IMG/VR virus record: IMGVR_UViG_3300030117_002543
Coordinates: 1-57,228 of that record
Length of the DNA: 57,228 nt
Strand: one strand, 5' to 3'
From: a virus
A program made the position numbers and the translations under genes. A model generated the notes under the pieces. The model saw only the letters and a list, made by a program, of their open reading frames with translations, ran no database searches and was not told where the DNA came from. Below are positions 42,509-49,243 of the stretch, piece after piece (position 1 is the first letter of the stretch; each line of letters starts with the position of its first letter).

Positions 42509-42787
42509 TTACTCTTCAATGACTTGACTAGAAATAAATCGCTCTAGATTCTTCTTATTTTCGTTAATTCCATCTAAAATTACCTTTCTAGTCTCCTCAC
42601 TCATGTCAGCAACGAGTTTTTTCGCATTTTCCTCGGAAATACCCATAGAAACCAGCCTTTTGACCTCTGATTCGACAAATTCGTAGTGTTCATCCAACAT
42701 TTCGTCTAATTTTGCCTTGTTTCTCATCGCAATCTCATACAATCGCTCGTTCAACGCATTTTTTCGCACACTATCGAACCATTCCAT
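42509..42787 (-). CDS. First gene of the leftward block, MEWFDSVRK-motif protein
   Basis: 92 residues from ATG 42787 (CGGTGAACGAC upstream), the first gene after the AT-rich control region. MEWFDSVRKNA is followed by a helical coiled-coil protein (EFVESEVKRLVSMGISEENA and beyond). It would be made first if the whole block is read from one promoter at about 42.9 kb. Function unknown. Confidence 0.65.
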   Translation of the reverse strand: MEWFDSVRKNALNERLYEIAMRNKAKLDEMLDEHYEFVESEVKRLVSMGISEENAKKLVADMSEETRKVILDGINENKKNLERFISSQVIEE

Positions 42788-42796
42788 GTCGTTCAC

Positions 42797-43142
42797 CGTT
42801 CGGACTACGATGACACCTATTAATCGAACGAACTTCTACCTTTTGCATACTGGATAAAATCATTATACCATTGTTTTTCAGAAATTGTCACGGAATTTTT
42901 TTAGCACTTGCGCGATTTTATTTTTTTTGTTTATTCTATTTCCAGAATAAGCATTGTGTTGTTTTTAATTTCTTCTTGTTTAACTGCTTGATTCTTTTTC
43001 TCTGTAGTTTTTTACTTGTAAGTAAAAATTTGTATGTTTCTATTTGTATCAAAGGCTTTTTTTCAAGGATTTTATTCATTCTTGATTAAATTCACCATTC
43101 AAAATGCATAACAGAAAACAAATAGAAAAAAAAATTTGAAAA
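42797..43142. promoter_or_regulatory. AT-rich gap, probable promoter region of the 42-kb leftward block
   Basis: About 345 bases without a convincing ORF on either strand, rich in T runs on the plus strand (hence A runs in the leftward RNA). It directly precedes the first gene of the long leftward block and follows palindromic copy 1. A main promoter, or an origin, is expected here. I could not place a TATA element with confidence. Confidence 0.45.
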
Positions 43143-43168
43143 GCAAAGCCATATGGTTGTGAACTTTG
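43143..43168. repeat. Palindromic element, copy 1 (degenerate)
   Basis: Core CCATATGG at 43149-43156 with CAAAG at its left and CTTTG at its right; the outer arms are missing and the left spacer is shortened. Same elements as copies 2-6. Confidence 0.6.
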
Positions 43169-43189
43169 TTTCAACCCTGTTGAATCGGG

Positions 43190-43270
43190 CTAATAAGCCG
43201 TCATCGTCATCATTGCAATCATATGAACAGCGAAGCATATCACAATTACATTCAATACATCTTTATTCAT
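43190..43270 (-). CDS. Possible 26-residue membrane peptide
   Basis: ATG 43270 follows the previous stop by one base, with GAGGG upstream. The product is one hydrophobic helix (VLNVIVICFAVHMIAMMTM). It is very short and only weakly supported by coupling and hydrophobicity. Confidence 0.3.
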   Translation of the reverse strand: MNKDVLNVIVICFAVHMIAMMTMTAY

Positions 43271-43271
43271 T

Positions 43272-43445
43272 TTACATGCCCTCGTATCTGTCCTTTTCTG
43301 CTTGCAATGCTGATTTGAACCTGTCACGCTTGAAGTTCGCGTTTGTCTCTGATAATCTGACTATCATCCACTCTTCTTGAACCTCATCGAGGTTGAGTTC
43401 TGCCATCAGGCTAACCAACCAGTTGAAATGTCTCCTCTGAAACAT
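43272..43445 (-). CDS. 57-residue helical protein, unknown
   Basis: ATG 43445 overlaps the preceding stop (TAATG), so it is probably translated by coupling. It is a charged two-helix protein (WLVSLMAELNLDEVQEEW, then FKRDRFKSALQAEKDRYEG). It belongs to the short leftward unit that starts below palindromic copy 2. Function unknown. Confidence 0.6.
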   Translation of the reverse strand: MFQRRHFNWLVSLMAELNLDEVQEEWMIVRLSETNANFKRDRFKSALQAEKDRYEGM

Positions 43446-43627
43446 TAGTTCCCCTCCTTCTCATACTGCTTCTCATAACTCTCAACGTCTTCACAAGTAC
43501 AGTCAAGACCGCAGTTCTCACCCTCAAAACCACACTCCTCACAGTAGGCATCCTGAATTAGGCCAAGGTAAGCCCCGGTTATCTCCAAGGACTCGCCACA
43601 ACACTCACACTCCATATCGTAATACAT
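43445..43627 (-). CDS. Small zinc-ribbon protein in the control region
   Basis: 60 residues from ATG 43627 (the TTG before it is weaker). Eight cysteines: CECCGE at ~6-11, YCEECGF at ~28-34, then CGLDCTC. It could bind two metal ions. It is the first gene after palindromic copy 2, about 20 bases from its edge, so that element probably controls it. It might be an early regulator (inference). Confidence 0.65.
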   Translation of the reverse strand: MYYDMECECCGESLEITGAYLGLIQDAYCEECGFEGENCGLDCTCEDVESYEKQYEKEGN

Positions 43628-43649
43628 CAACTAGGGGTATTCTCAACAT

Positions 43650-43710
43650 CTTATAGGGTGCGTTTACAAAGTTTACTTACCATATGGTAGTAGGACTTTG
43701 GCTAACTACC
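43650..43710. repeat. Palindromic element, copy 2
   Basis: CTTATAGGG (43650-43658), ACAAAGT, core TACCATATGGTA at 43678-43689, ACTTTG and CTACC. It stands just upstream of the leftward zinc-ribbon gene and at the far end of the putative large RNA. Confidence 0.75.
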
Positions 43711-44503
43711 TTGTATTTTTTAGGAACGTCTGGAAACAGTGGAAGCAATTTCATGTTTCGACGTTGGAGGGACTAGCATTACGGCGTGGAGTGTTCAACT
43801 AGTATTCTCCGCGTCTTACACCTAGTTATCGCATTGCGAGTAAGCAATCTTGTCGGGCCTTACCCCGGCTGGCTTCTTGTTTCCTTCAGTTCCTATAGGA
43901 ATCTGTCTGGTGTCTTGATAAGGGGTCTTCTCATGGTTCGTTACGGGGATTGCCGCCCCCTGAATGAGTTCGCGCTATCCCGGAGGACTCTCAAACTACT
44001 AATGCATGTACATCGACTTACCTTATCTAATGCCTAAGCGAAAGGACACCTCTCTCGCGTCTTTGTCTCTAACCCTCTCCCATGGGTATCAACAGCCAAC
44101 CTCTCTCTGTCGAGATTCAGAAGGCCGACATTCGGAATTAAAGGAGTGTGAAGGGAACGTCAGGAGTAGAGGACATCATCTCGGAGGTGTTGGGAAGGGA
44201 GTTCACTCAAGACCTCAACCTTCGACCAAGCGCACCTCTAGTGTCTTAGCATCCATCAGTTCCGTGTGGAATGTGATTGGTGGTAGCCGGGACTTATGTG
44301 TACCCGGAAGTTTCCTGTCCTCCTACATAATTGCAGAATTACCGAAACCGCCAATATTAGACTCGTTAGTGTCCTTTACAACGACTCCTATCTCTAGGTG
44401 TGATTGCCCCACGACAGGGAATATTGCACGTTACCCCGGAGGAGGGGTATTCCGTCACTACCGTACTAGTCCGTCAACTAGCAATAAGGGCATGTATAAT
44501 TGT
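43711..44503 (-). ncRNA. Candidate large structured non-coding RNA (~790 nt)
   Basis: Almost 800 bases flanked by palindromic copies 2 and 3 and without a minus-strand ORF of any size. They are less AT-rich than the flanks and full of short stable inverted repeats: ATTGC/GCAAT (43833-43848), GGGG/CCCC (43945-43960), CCGGG/CCCGG (44287-44307), CCCC/GGGG (44434-44447). If copy 3 works as a promoter like copies 2, 4 and 5, transcription runs leftward through it. A plus-strand frame of 199 codons exists but crosses copy 3 and does not look like a protein. Strand and function are inferred. Confidence 0.4.
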
Positions 44504-44563
44504 CTTATGAGGTGCGCATACAAAGTTTGCTTACCATATGGTTGTGCTTTGCAGAACCCCTAT
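44504..44563. repeat. Palindromic element, copy 3
   Basis: CTTATGAGG (44504-44512), ACAAAGT, core TACCATATGGT (44532-44542), CTTTG (44547-44551) and ACCCCTA. No protein gene follows in the leftward direction for ~870 bases, only the structured stretch. Confidence 0.75.
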
Positions 44564-44570
44564 TGGAACC

Positions 44571-44655
44571 AAGCCCCGAATGATATTCAGTGCGCCCCTC
44601 CTTGAATCCCATTGTTACAGGATGGGGGGCGGCGAATCACCTATCACCGGGGCTT
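44571..44655 (-). terminator. Nested long hairpin after the 57-residue gene
   Basis: AAGCCCCG (44571-44578) pairs with CGGGGCTT (44648-44655). Inside, GCGCCCC pairs with GGGGGCG and ATCC with GGAT. It follows the stop of the gene at 44660 by four bases in the leftward direction. It may be a terminator, an mRNA end protector or a separate small RNA. Confidence 0.45.
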
Positions 44656-44659
44656 GAGT

Positions 44660-44833
44660 TCACTCTTCCGCGTAGCCGTCAAACCATTGACCACGTTTCT
44701 TCAAGTCTGAGCAAGTGCTACCGGATGTTTCCGGGTCTGAGCAATGCTCCCTAGCCTCTTCAAGAGTAAGTCCTCTCTTGATAACTCTGTCATTTCCTTC
44801 AAACCTGAATCGTATTATCTTGTATGTCGTCAT
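44660..44833 (-). CDS. 57-residue phage-type protein ending in GxWFDGY
   Basis: ATG 44833 directly follows the previous stop (TAAATG). The sequence plan (TTYKIIRFRFEG, then RGLTLEEAREHCSDPETS and a W-F-D-G-Y end) is one I recognise from many small uncharacterised phage proteins, notably of actinobacteriophages, which start Y-K-I-I-R-F and keep LTLEEAxxHCxDPETSS. The function of that family is not known to me. It is the last gene of the unit below copy 4. Confidence 0.75.
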   Translation of the reverse strand: MTTYKIIRFRFEGNDRVIKRGLTLEEAREHCSDPETSGSTCSDLKKRGQWFDGYAEE

Positions 44834-45100
44834 TTATTCTTCCTCCGTTTCTATTGCCACATTGTATAGTGGACCGGGACTTCTTCCCTGCGTACCGGGT
44901 TGGTATATGCCAACATCCATCAACCAGAAGACATATTCTATCCCGGTTTTTATCCCGTAGGCATCTTCTAGTTCCTCGTCGTTGGGGTCATCCCTTGCGA
45001 TTATCCCCTCGTTGACGGTTATGCACCTTCTCATCTCGGTCCTAAGCCACTCGTACTCTTTCTCGTTCAATGTATTCATGCTAGGGTCTTGAATCACCAT
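44834..45100 (-). CDS. Small acidic protein below palindromic copy 4
   Basis: 88 residues if ATG 45100 is used, which abuts the palindromic element and would be nearly leaderless; ATG 45079, after a GGTGAT, is an alternative. It has a helix at ~10-35 (EYEWLRTEMRRCITVNEG), an acidic turn and an aromatic strand (IEYVFWLMDVGIYQ). Function unknown, probably early or regulatory by position. Confidence 0.6.
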   Translation of the reverse strand: MVIQDPSMNTLNEKEYEWLRTEMRRCITVNEGIIARDDPNDEELEDAYGIKTGIEYVFWLMDVGIYQPGTQGRSPGPLYNVAIETEEE

Positions 45101-45170
45101 CTCTTAAGGTAGCGTCTACAAAGTTGCACTACCATATGGTGGGAACGCTTTGGGGGACCACCTTGAGAAG
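45101..45170. repeat. Palindromic element, copy 4
   Basis: CTTAAGGT (45103-45110), CAAAG, core ACCATATGGT (45131-45140), CTTTG and ACCTTGAG. It lies between the end of the gene at 45181 and the start of the leftward gene at 45100. Confidence 0.75.
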
Positions 45171-45180
45171 TGGAAGGATT

Positions 45181-45576
45181 TTACTCCTCCTCACGACTCT
45201 TTGCGTGTTTCCTCTCAAAATCTCTCATCTTTGTTTCCTCCAATCGAACCAACCAGTTCTTGAACTCGCTGTTAAACTTCCTCTTGTCCCAAGTAGGGAC
45301 ATTGCAAGACCAATCGGCCTCAGCCAATCTCTCACAGAACTCAAGAGTCATAACGTCATAGAAATCTCCCATGTCGTATATCTCATTGGCTAGGTTGACC
45401 ATGAGCATTCTTCGCCTGAACTCAGCGGGAGTCATTTTTACTCCGTATCTATCACCAATGTGACCAACACCCGCTTGACTTGCCAGTATGCCAAAGCCGA
45501 AGCCGTTGACTAGTGAAATCTCTGTACTAGTGAAGCCCTTGTCAGGGCCGTTCTCGATTCCAACTATCAGAGGCAT
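45181..45576 (-). CDS. Unknown 131-residue protein
   Basis: ATG 45576 overlaps the preceding stop (TAATG). The N-terminal ~50 residues are Gly-rich (VNGFGFGILASQAGVGHIG); the rest is helical and charged, with a W at ~88 and ~95 and an Arg/Lys/Glu-rich tail. No motif or family recognised. It is the third gene of the leftward unit that starts at palindromic copy 5. Confidence 0.6.
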   Translation of the reverse strand: MPLIVGIENGPDKGFTSTEISLVNGFGFGILASQAGVGHIGDRYGVKMTPAEFRRRMLMVNLANEIYDMGDFYDVMTLEFCERLAEADWSCNVPTWDKRKFNSEFKNWLVRLEETKMRDFERKHAKSREEE

Positions 45577-45758
45577 TAAAGGTTCATCTCCCTGAATGCG
45601 ACTAGAGCGGCTTTCAACTCTGCGAGTGATTCCGCTAGGTCATCACCACGAACTCTTAGGCTCTTGATGATAATCACGTGGTCTGAACCAGACTTGGAAT
45701 GTCCAACTTCCAGTTCGTACTTGTATGGCTTTATCATTTCTTTTGCTTCTGTTATCAT
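45576..45758 (-). CDS. Small alpha/beta protein, unknown
   Basis: 60 residues from ATG 45758, overlapping the previous stop by four bases. Predicted plan: strand YKYELEVGHSK, strand HVIIIKSLRVRG, helix DLAESLAELKAALVAF. Part of the three-gene leftward unit below copy 5. Function unknown. Confidence 0.6.
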   Translation of the reverse strand: MITEAKEMIKPYKYELEVGHSKSGSDHVIIIKSLRVRGDDLAESLAELKAALVAFREMNL

Positions 45759-45991
45759 TCTTCTTCATCTCCTGTTAATATCATATCTTTCTTGTATTCG
45801 GCTAGAGTGACCCACTCGGTCTTAACGGTCAAGGACAATCGAATCATGCTTCCATAGACCTTTTCGGCAAATTCACCGAGGCTTTCCCAGTATTCAATCA
45901 GTTCTTCTTTGCTGTCGAAGTAGACAACGGTTCTCTTCTCTATTTCTCCACCTGCTCTGATGTAGGTGTCGTATTCAATCTCTGTTCTCAT
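45755..45991 (-). CDS. First gene leftward from the divergent promoter, unknown
   Basis: 78 residues from ATG 45991; a TTG two codons earlier is weaker. Plan: strand IEYDTYIRAGG, strand RTVVYFDSKEELIEYW, then MIRLSLTVKTEWVTLAEY. It starts about 20 bases from palindromic copy 5 with no strong ribosome-binding site. Function unknown, probably early. Confidence 0.6.
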   Translation of the reverse strand: MRTEIEYDTYIRAGGEIEKRTVVYFDSKEELIEYWESLGEFAEKVYGSMIRLSLTVKTEWVTLAEYKKDMILTGDEEE

Positions 45992-46011
45992 GTCCAACAG
46001 ATTTTTTCAGC

Positions 46012-46080
46012 CTTATGAGGGTACGCCGACAAAGTGTCTTACCATATGGTAGTACAACTTTGTAAGTGCTACCTCATAAG
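46012..46080. repeat. Palindromic element, copy 5 (most complete), in the divergent promoter
   Basis: Three nested inverted pairs share one centre at 46045/46046: CTTATGAGG (46012-46020) with CCTCATAAG (46072-46080), ACAAAGT (46029-46035) with ACTTTGT (46057-46063), and TACCATATGGTA (46040-46051). It lies between the divergent genes at 45991 (leftward) and 46141 (rightward), so it is well placed to control both. Confidence 0.85.
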
Positions 46081-46140
46081 ACTTAGTTCAGGCTCTTGGA
46101 TGTCGGGAAAGACACAAACTAACTAAGGAGAGAAAGAAAT

Positions 46141-46602
46141 ATGGCACAAATGGAAAATTGGAATGAATTTAAGGACACCGTGAACAGTTTCCTAAAGGGT
46201 GGTTCAGTCGATGAGATGACTGCTTCCACCGTTGGGGTACTCATCGGTAAAGGAGACAACAACATAACGACACAGACGAAGGTGACCTCGGCAATCAAGA
46301 CCATGCTAGAGGACTTCGATGGCGCACCAGTGGGCAGGGTATCCGCTCTAAACGGTGAGGCATTGACTACCTTCACTCAGGCAAGCGAGGCAATCAGGGC
46401 GGTTTCAACCGTCTTCGATTCTCACCCTGCACTAAAGGGACTCGTTCTTCCAAACGGGAGGAGCAAGATATCGCACTTCCCCGATGGTGATGCATGGGCA
46501 GACTTCTTGATTGGAGTCATGCGCAGACACGCAATCTCAGCAAGCAAGGCTGGCTGGGATGGCTCTGCCGACAGCCTAGTGGCTTTTCAGGAGGCTAACT
46601 AA
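46141..46602 (+). CDS. First rightward gene; possible paralogue of the gene at 49244
   Basis: 153 residues from ATG 46141 (AAGGAGAGAAAGAA upstream). Its layout matches the gene at 49244: a GDN turn, a helix with SAIKTMLEDF, then DSHPALKGLVLPNGRSK and a long helix. The other protein has GDN, SAIRTCFSDI and NSPQMQQLLVRNKRS at the same places. Strongly placed next to the best palindrome, so likely early. Function unknown. Confidence 0.65.
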   Translation: MAQMENWNEFKDTVNSFLKGGSVDEMTASTVGVLIGKGDNNITTQTKVTSAIKTMLEDFDGAPVGRVSALNGEALTTFTQASEAIRAVSTVFDSHPALKGLVLPNGRSKISHFPDGDAWADFLIGVMRRHAISASKAGWDGSADSLVAFQEAN

Positions 46603-46642
46603 GTCGGTGATGTTGTCTTCCCGGCACACATCAGGGTGAATG

Positions 46643-46674
46643 CCAAAGTCTCCCACCATATGGTAGCAACTTTT
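46643..46674. repeat. Palindromic element, copy 6 (core and inner arms)
   Basis: CAAAGT (46644-46649), core ACCATATGGTA (46655-46665) and ACTTT (46669-46673); no outer arms. It stands in the gap after the first rightward gene. A half-like sequence, GGGCGCGTTTAAAAG, follows at about 46717. Confidence 0.65.
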
Positions 46675-46761
46675 AATCTCGGAAATAAACTTGGAAAAAG
46701 GTACATTCATGCGTAGGGCGCGTTTAAAAGGGTTTTAGCCAAACCCCTATTGAGAATCCTG

Positions 46762-46781
46762 ACTCGCTTCTTTCTGCGAGT
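46762..46781 (+). terminator. Small hairpin downstream of copy 6
   Basis: ACTCGC pairs with GCGAGT around a T-rich loop, followed by TTATTCC. A weak terminator candidate for the first rightward gene. Confidence 0.3.
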
Positions 46782-46832
46782 TATTCCAAATGTATACTTA
46801 ACCCACTCTACTCTTTAGTTAAAAAATATCGC

Positions 46833-46874
46833 TACCAGTATAGGGAGACTTTTCTCTCCCTCTCTATGCTGGTA
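46833..46874. other. Strong hairpin next to AT-rich DNA
   Basis: TACCAG with CTGGTA outside and GGGAGA with TCTCCC inside form a ~42-base cruciform-capable structure directly before an AT-rich stretch. It may belong to an origin or to the leader of the next gene. Confidence 0.45.
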
Positions 46875-46875
46875 T

Positions 46876-47094
<219 letters not shown>

Positions 47095-47206
47095 GAGGGG
47101 GCATGATAAACGTGAGAAATGAGAAACGTTGGTTGAGAATCGAGAGACTAAGAGGCAAAAAGCGATAGAATAATATTTATCATTTGATGAGAAAGGTGTG
47201 AGAAAC

Positions 47207-47662
47207 ATGGCATGGAAGAAGAAAACTGAAAGTGAAAGTGAAAATGAAATAGAAGAGATGGTTGAAAATTTCAAAGAGGAGTATAAGCCAACTCTAGGAC
47301 CGAAGGCAGAGGTGACAACCCAGCCCTTCAATGGTATGCAACACATGCAACCAGCACCGAAGGATATGAAATGGAAGGAAGTGAAAGCACACATGGCAGG
47401 AACAAGTCAGACAAGAATAGAAGAAGTAATGGAAGAAATAAGAGTGATGCTCTTGGCAAAGAACGAGCAGTATGGAGATTCGGCATTGAGTCCGAACCGC
47501 ATATTCTCCAAGGCATCTACGGATGAACAAATCAAGGTCAGAATTGACGACAAGTTGAATCGCCTAATGCTAGGCAATGATTCAATGGAAAGCGATGAGG
47601 ATGTTATCAAGGATTTGATAGGATATCTCATATTACTCCTAGTGTCCCAAAAGGATGCTTGA
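47207..47662 (+). CDS. DUF1599-type (nucleotide-modification-associated) protein
   Basis: 151 residues from ATG 47207 (AAAGGTGTGAGAAAC upstream; the GTG at 47198 is in the ribosome-binding site). The C-terminal ~85 residues follow the DUF1599 plan: LLAKNEQYGDSALSPNRIFS, then EQIKVRIDDKLNRL and EDVIKDLIGYLILLL. That family is found in many phages and has been linked by gene context to modified DNA bases. The N-terminal ~60 residues are a charged linker. It is preceded by the (CT)15 tract. Confidence 0.75.
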   Translation: MAWKKKTESESENEIEEMVENFKEEYKPTLGPKAEVTTQPFNGMQHMQPAPKDMKWKEVKAHMAGTSQTRIEEVMEEIRVMLLAKNEQYGDSALSPNRIFSKASTDEQIKVRIDDKLNRLMLGNDSMESDEDVIKDLIGYLILLLVSQKDA

Positions 47663-47750
47663 AGTGAACCCAAGGGGACTGGTAATCTCCTTGGAATAAA
47701 ACAGAGTTTGCAAAGTAAAAAGTAGAAAGAGACAGGGTTTGCTAATTAGA

Positions 47751-48000
47751 GGTTGATTTCCCACGTATAAGGGAAACATTACAACGGGATGCTTCGACTT
47801 GATATCATCGAGTAAGTCGTAAAGAATCAACCATCACATGTTGGTATGTTATAGCAGTAATACGTGTAGGCAAGTAAATCACGTTTGGATAATGAGATGT
47901 GGAACCAGTTTTCTAAGACTGCTTCTGAATTGAAGTGAAACTGCCGAAAAAGCAGGTCAGTCGAGTAAGTCGATACTACGGTATCGCAGGAAAAACCACT
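47751..48000 (+). ncRNA. Candidate structured RNA between the DUF1599 and glycosylase-like genes
   Basis: No ORF occupies 47663-48236. GGTTGATT (47751-47758) pairs with AATCAACC (47825-47832) and encloses two hairpins, TCCC/GGGA (47759-47774) and CGACTT/AAGTCG (47795-47819). Further hairpins follow: CTTC/GAAG, CTGC/GCAG near 47942-47956 and CGATAC/GGTATCG near 47976-47991. TCGAGTAAGTCG occurs twice. The closed multi-hairpin domain looks like a folded RNA. Not a tRNA: no anticodon or T-arm layout. Confidence 0.45.
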
Positions 48001-48106
48001 ATTTCCCCCTCCCGAATGACATCGGCATAGAACGAATACTTCTCTGTAACAATTAGACTCCAACTGTCAGAGCGGAATGTTTACATTTCACATCTGATGG
48101 TAGAGA

Positions 48107-48236
48107 AACGGGGTTTGTTGCGAATAAAAAGGACAGTTTTCTGTTTGACGTATCTTTGGTTTTAGCCATCAGTTCCGTAGTAACAAGGGGGTGGTTCCCC
48201 TGTCCTTCCCCACAACAAAACAATAGGTGAATGAAA
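48107..48236 (+). promoter_or_regulatory. Structured leader of the glycosylase-like gene
   Basis: It begins with a GGGTTTGTTGCGAATAAAAA block similar to ones at 47704 and 48749. GGACAG then pairs with CTGTCC ~75 bases on, enclosing GGGG/CCCC, and the ribosome-binding site AGGTGA follows. A leader with regulatory folding, or a processing site, is inferred. Confidence 0.35.
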
Positions 48237-48734
48237 ATGAATATATTTGTATTAAGCGAATGCCCAACAGAGAGTGCAGAGATGATGGTGGATAAACACG
48301 TAGTCAAGATGCCGACAGAGAGTATGCAGATGATGTGTACCATAGCGAATCTACATGACTACCAGACTCCATTTGCTCCGGTGATGTTGAATCACCCTTG
48401 CACTATTTGGGCGAGACAATCAAGACAGAACTTCAATTGGTTGCGAGAGCATACCCTTGCCCTTTGCAAGGAGTACACTCGCAGGTATGGTAAGCGACAC
48501 AAGGTAGAGTGGTGTCTCAAAGAGTATGATGCCACATGGATTACCTTGGAGTCCGAACTACCAGACATCGGATTGACACCCTTCGCGGTTGCGATATCCG
48601 ACCACATGAACTGTAGGCAACTAGACGGCTTTGACGATATGTCAGTTGTCGATAAGTATCGTGCGTACTACATGCACGACAAGAATCACTTCGCATCTTG
48701 GAAGACCAAGAAGCCAAGTTGGTTCACAGCGTAA
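48237..48734 (+). CDS. Pyrimidine-dimer glycosylase-like phage protein
   Basis: 165 residues; ATG 48237 is best placed for the AGGTGA site (ATG 48231 touches it). It follows a plan common in phage proteins annotated as pyrimidine dimer DNA glycosylase: NIFVLS, then MMVDKHVVKMPTESMQMMC, HPCTIWARQSRQNFNWL, CKEYTRRYGKRHK and YRAYYMHDKNHFASWK. I recognise the pattern, but activity of this family is mostly by annotation. If true, it would excise UV-damaged pyrimidines. Confidence 0.65.
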   Translation: MNIFVLSECPTESAEMMVDKHVVKMPTESMQMMCTIANLHDYQTPFAPVMLNHPCTIWARQSRQNFNWLREHTLALCKEYTRRYGKRHKVEWCLKEYDATWITLESELPDIGLTPFAVAISDHMNCRQLDGFDDMSVVDKYRAYYMHDKNHFASWKTKKPSWFTA

Positions 48735-48941
48735 GACTCGCAAGAGCAGGGTTTGCCAAGTAAAAACGGGAAAGGTTTCTAATCATTGGAATAGTGTTCA
48801 ATTTTCTTTCTCTCTTCTGTAGCACGAACCCGTTCCCCCTGCTCCATGGGGTCACCAGTGACCTCACCTATGTTTCCAAGAACTACCCGTTACACTGGAA
48901 AATAGAACAAATGAAATCTAGAGAGATAAAAGGTGAATAAA
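48735..48941 (+). other. Non-coding gap with a repeated GGGTTTGCCAAGTAAAAA block
   Basis: About 200 bases without an ORF. At 48749 it contains a close copy of the block at 47704 (GAGTTTGCAAAGTAAAAA). A pyrimidine-rich stretch and GGTCACCAGTGACC-like dyad (48850-48863) follow. Probably promoter or terminator DNA for the next gene. Confidence 0.4.
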
Positions 48942-49241
48942 ATGAATGGAATGATAGTTAAAACAATAGCAAGTGGAATAACATCCACATTACTGACATC
49001 AATGGTTGCAACGTGGTATCTCATCCAAGAGTTCCTTGGTGAGAGCATGGCAATGCAATTGATGATACCAGCATATGCATGGTCGTTGCTCACATTATGG
49101 GGTGACGAGATAAAGGATGTAATGAGAGGTAACAAGACAGTCGAGGAAGTTGTAGAAGAAGTCGTGGAGGACAACGTAGAGTTGGAACACTCTTGGGACT
49201 TCATCTCAAGACAACTACCAAGATATAACAAGGAGGAATAA
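48942..49241 (+). CDS. Small membrane protein
   Basis: 99 residues from ATG 48942 (AAGGTGAATAAA upstream). A hydrophobic N-terminal half (MIVKTIASGITSTLLTSMVA and a second stretch, MQLMIPAYAWSLLTLWG) suggests one or two membrane helices. The C-terminal half is acidic and helical (VEEVVEEVVEDNVELE). Function unknown. Confidence 0.6.
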   Translation: MNGMIVKTIASGITSTLLTSMVATWYLIQEFLGESMAMQLMIPAYAWSLLTLWGDEIKDVMRGNKTVEEVVEEVVEDNVELEHSWDFISRQLPRYNKEE

Positions 49242-49243
49242 GA

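Noticed and set aside
44006-44605. 199-codon plus-strand frame in the control region
   Set aside because: It runs across palindromic copy 3 into the nested hairpin, has no good ribosome-binding site and a composition (Ser, Cys, Pro-rich, no periodicity) unlike a folded protein. I treat the region as structured non-coding DNA, though a chance frame this long is rare enough to recheck.
43143-46674. CRISPR array or insertion-sequence ends
   Set aside because: The repeated unit is palindromic, spaced irregularly by 500-900 bases with genes between copies, and no transposase or Cas gene is present.
47751-47832. tRNA gene
   Set aside because: An eight-pair closing stem is present, but it holds only two hairpins and lacks anticodon-arm and T-arm layout and a CCA-compatible end.
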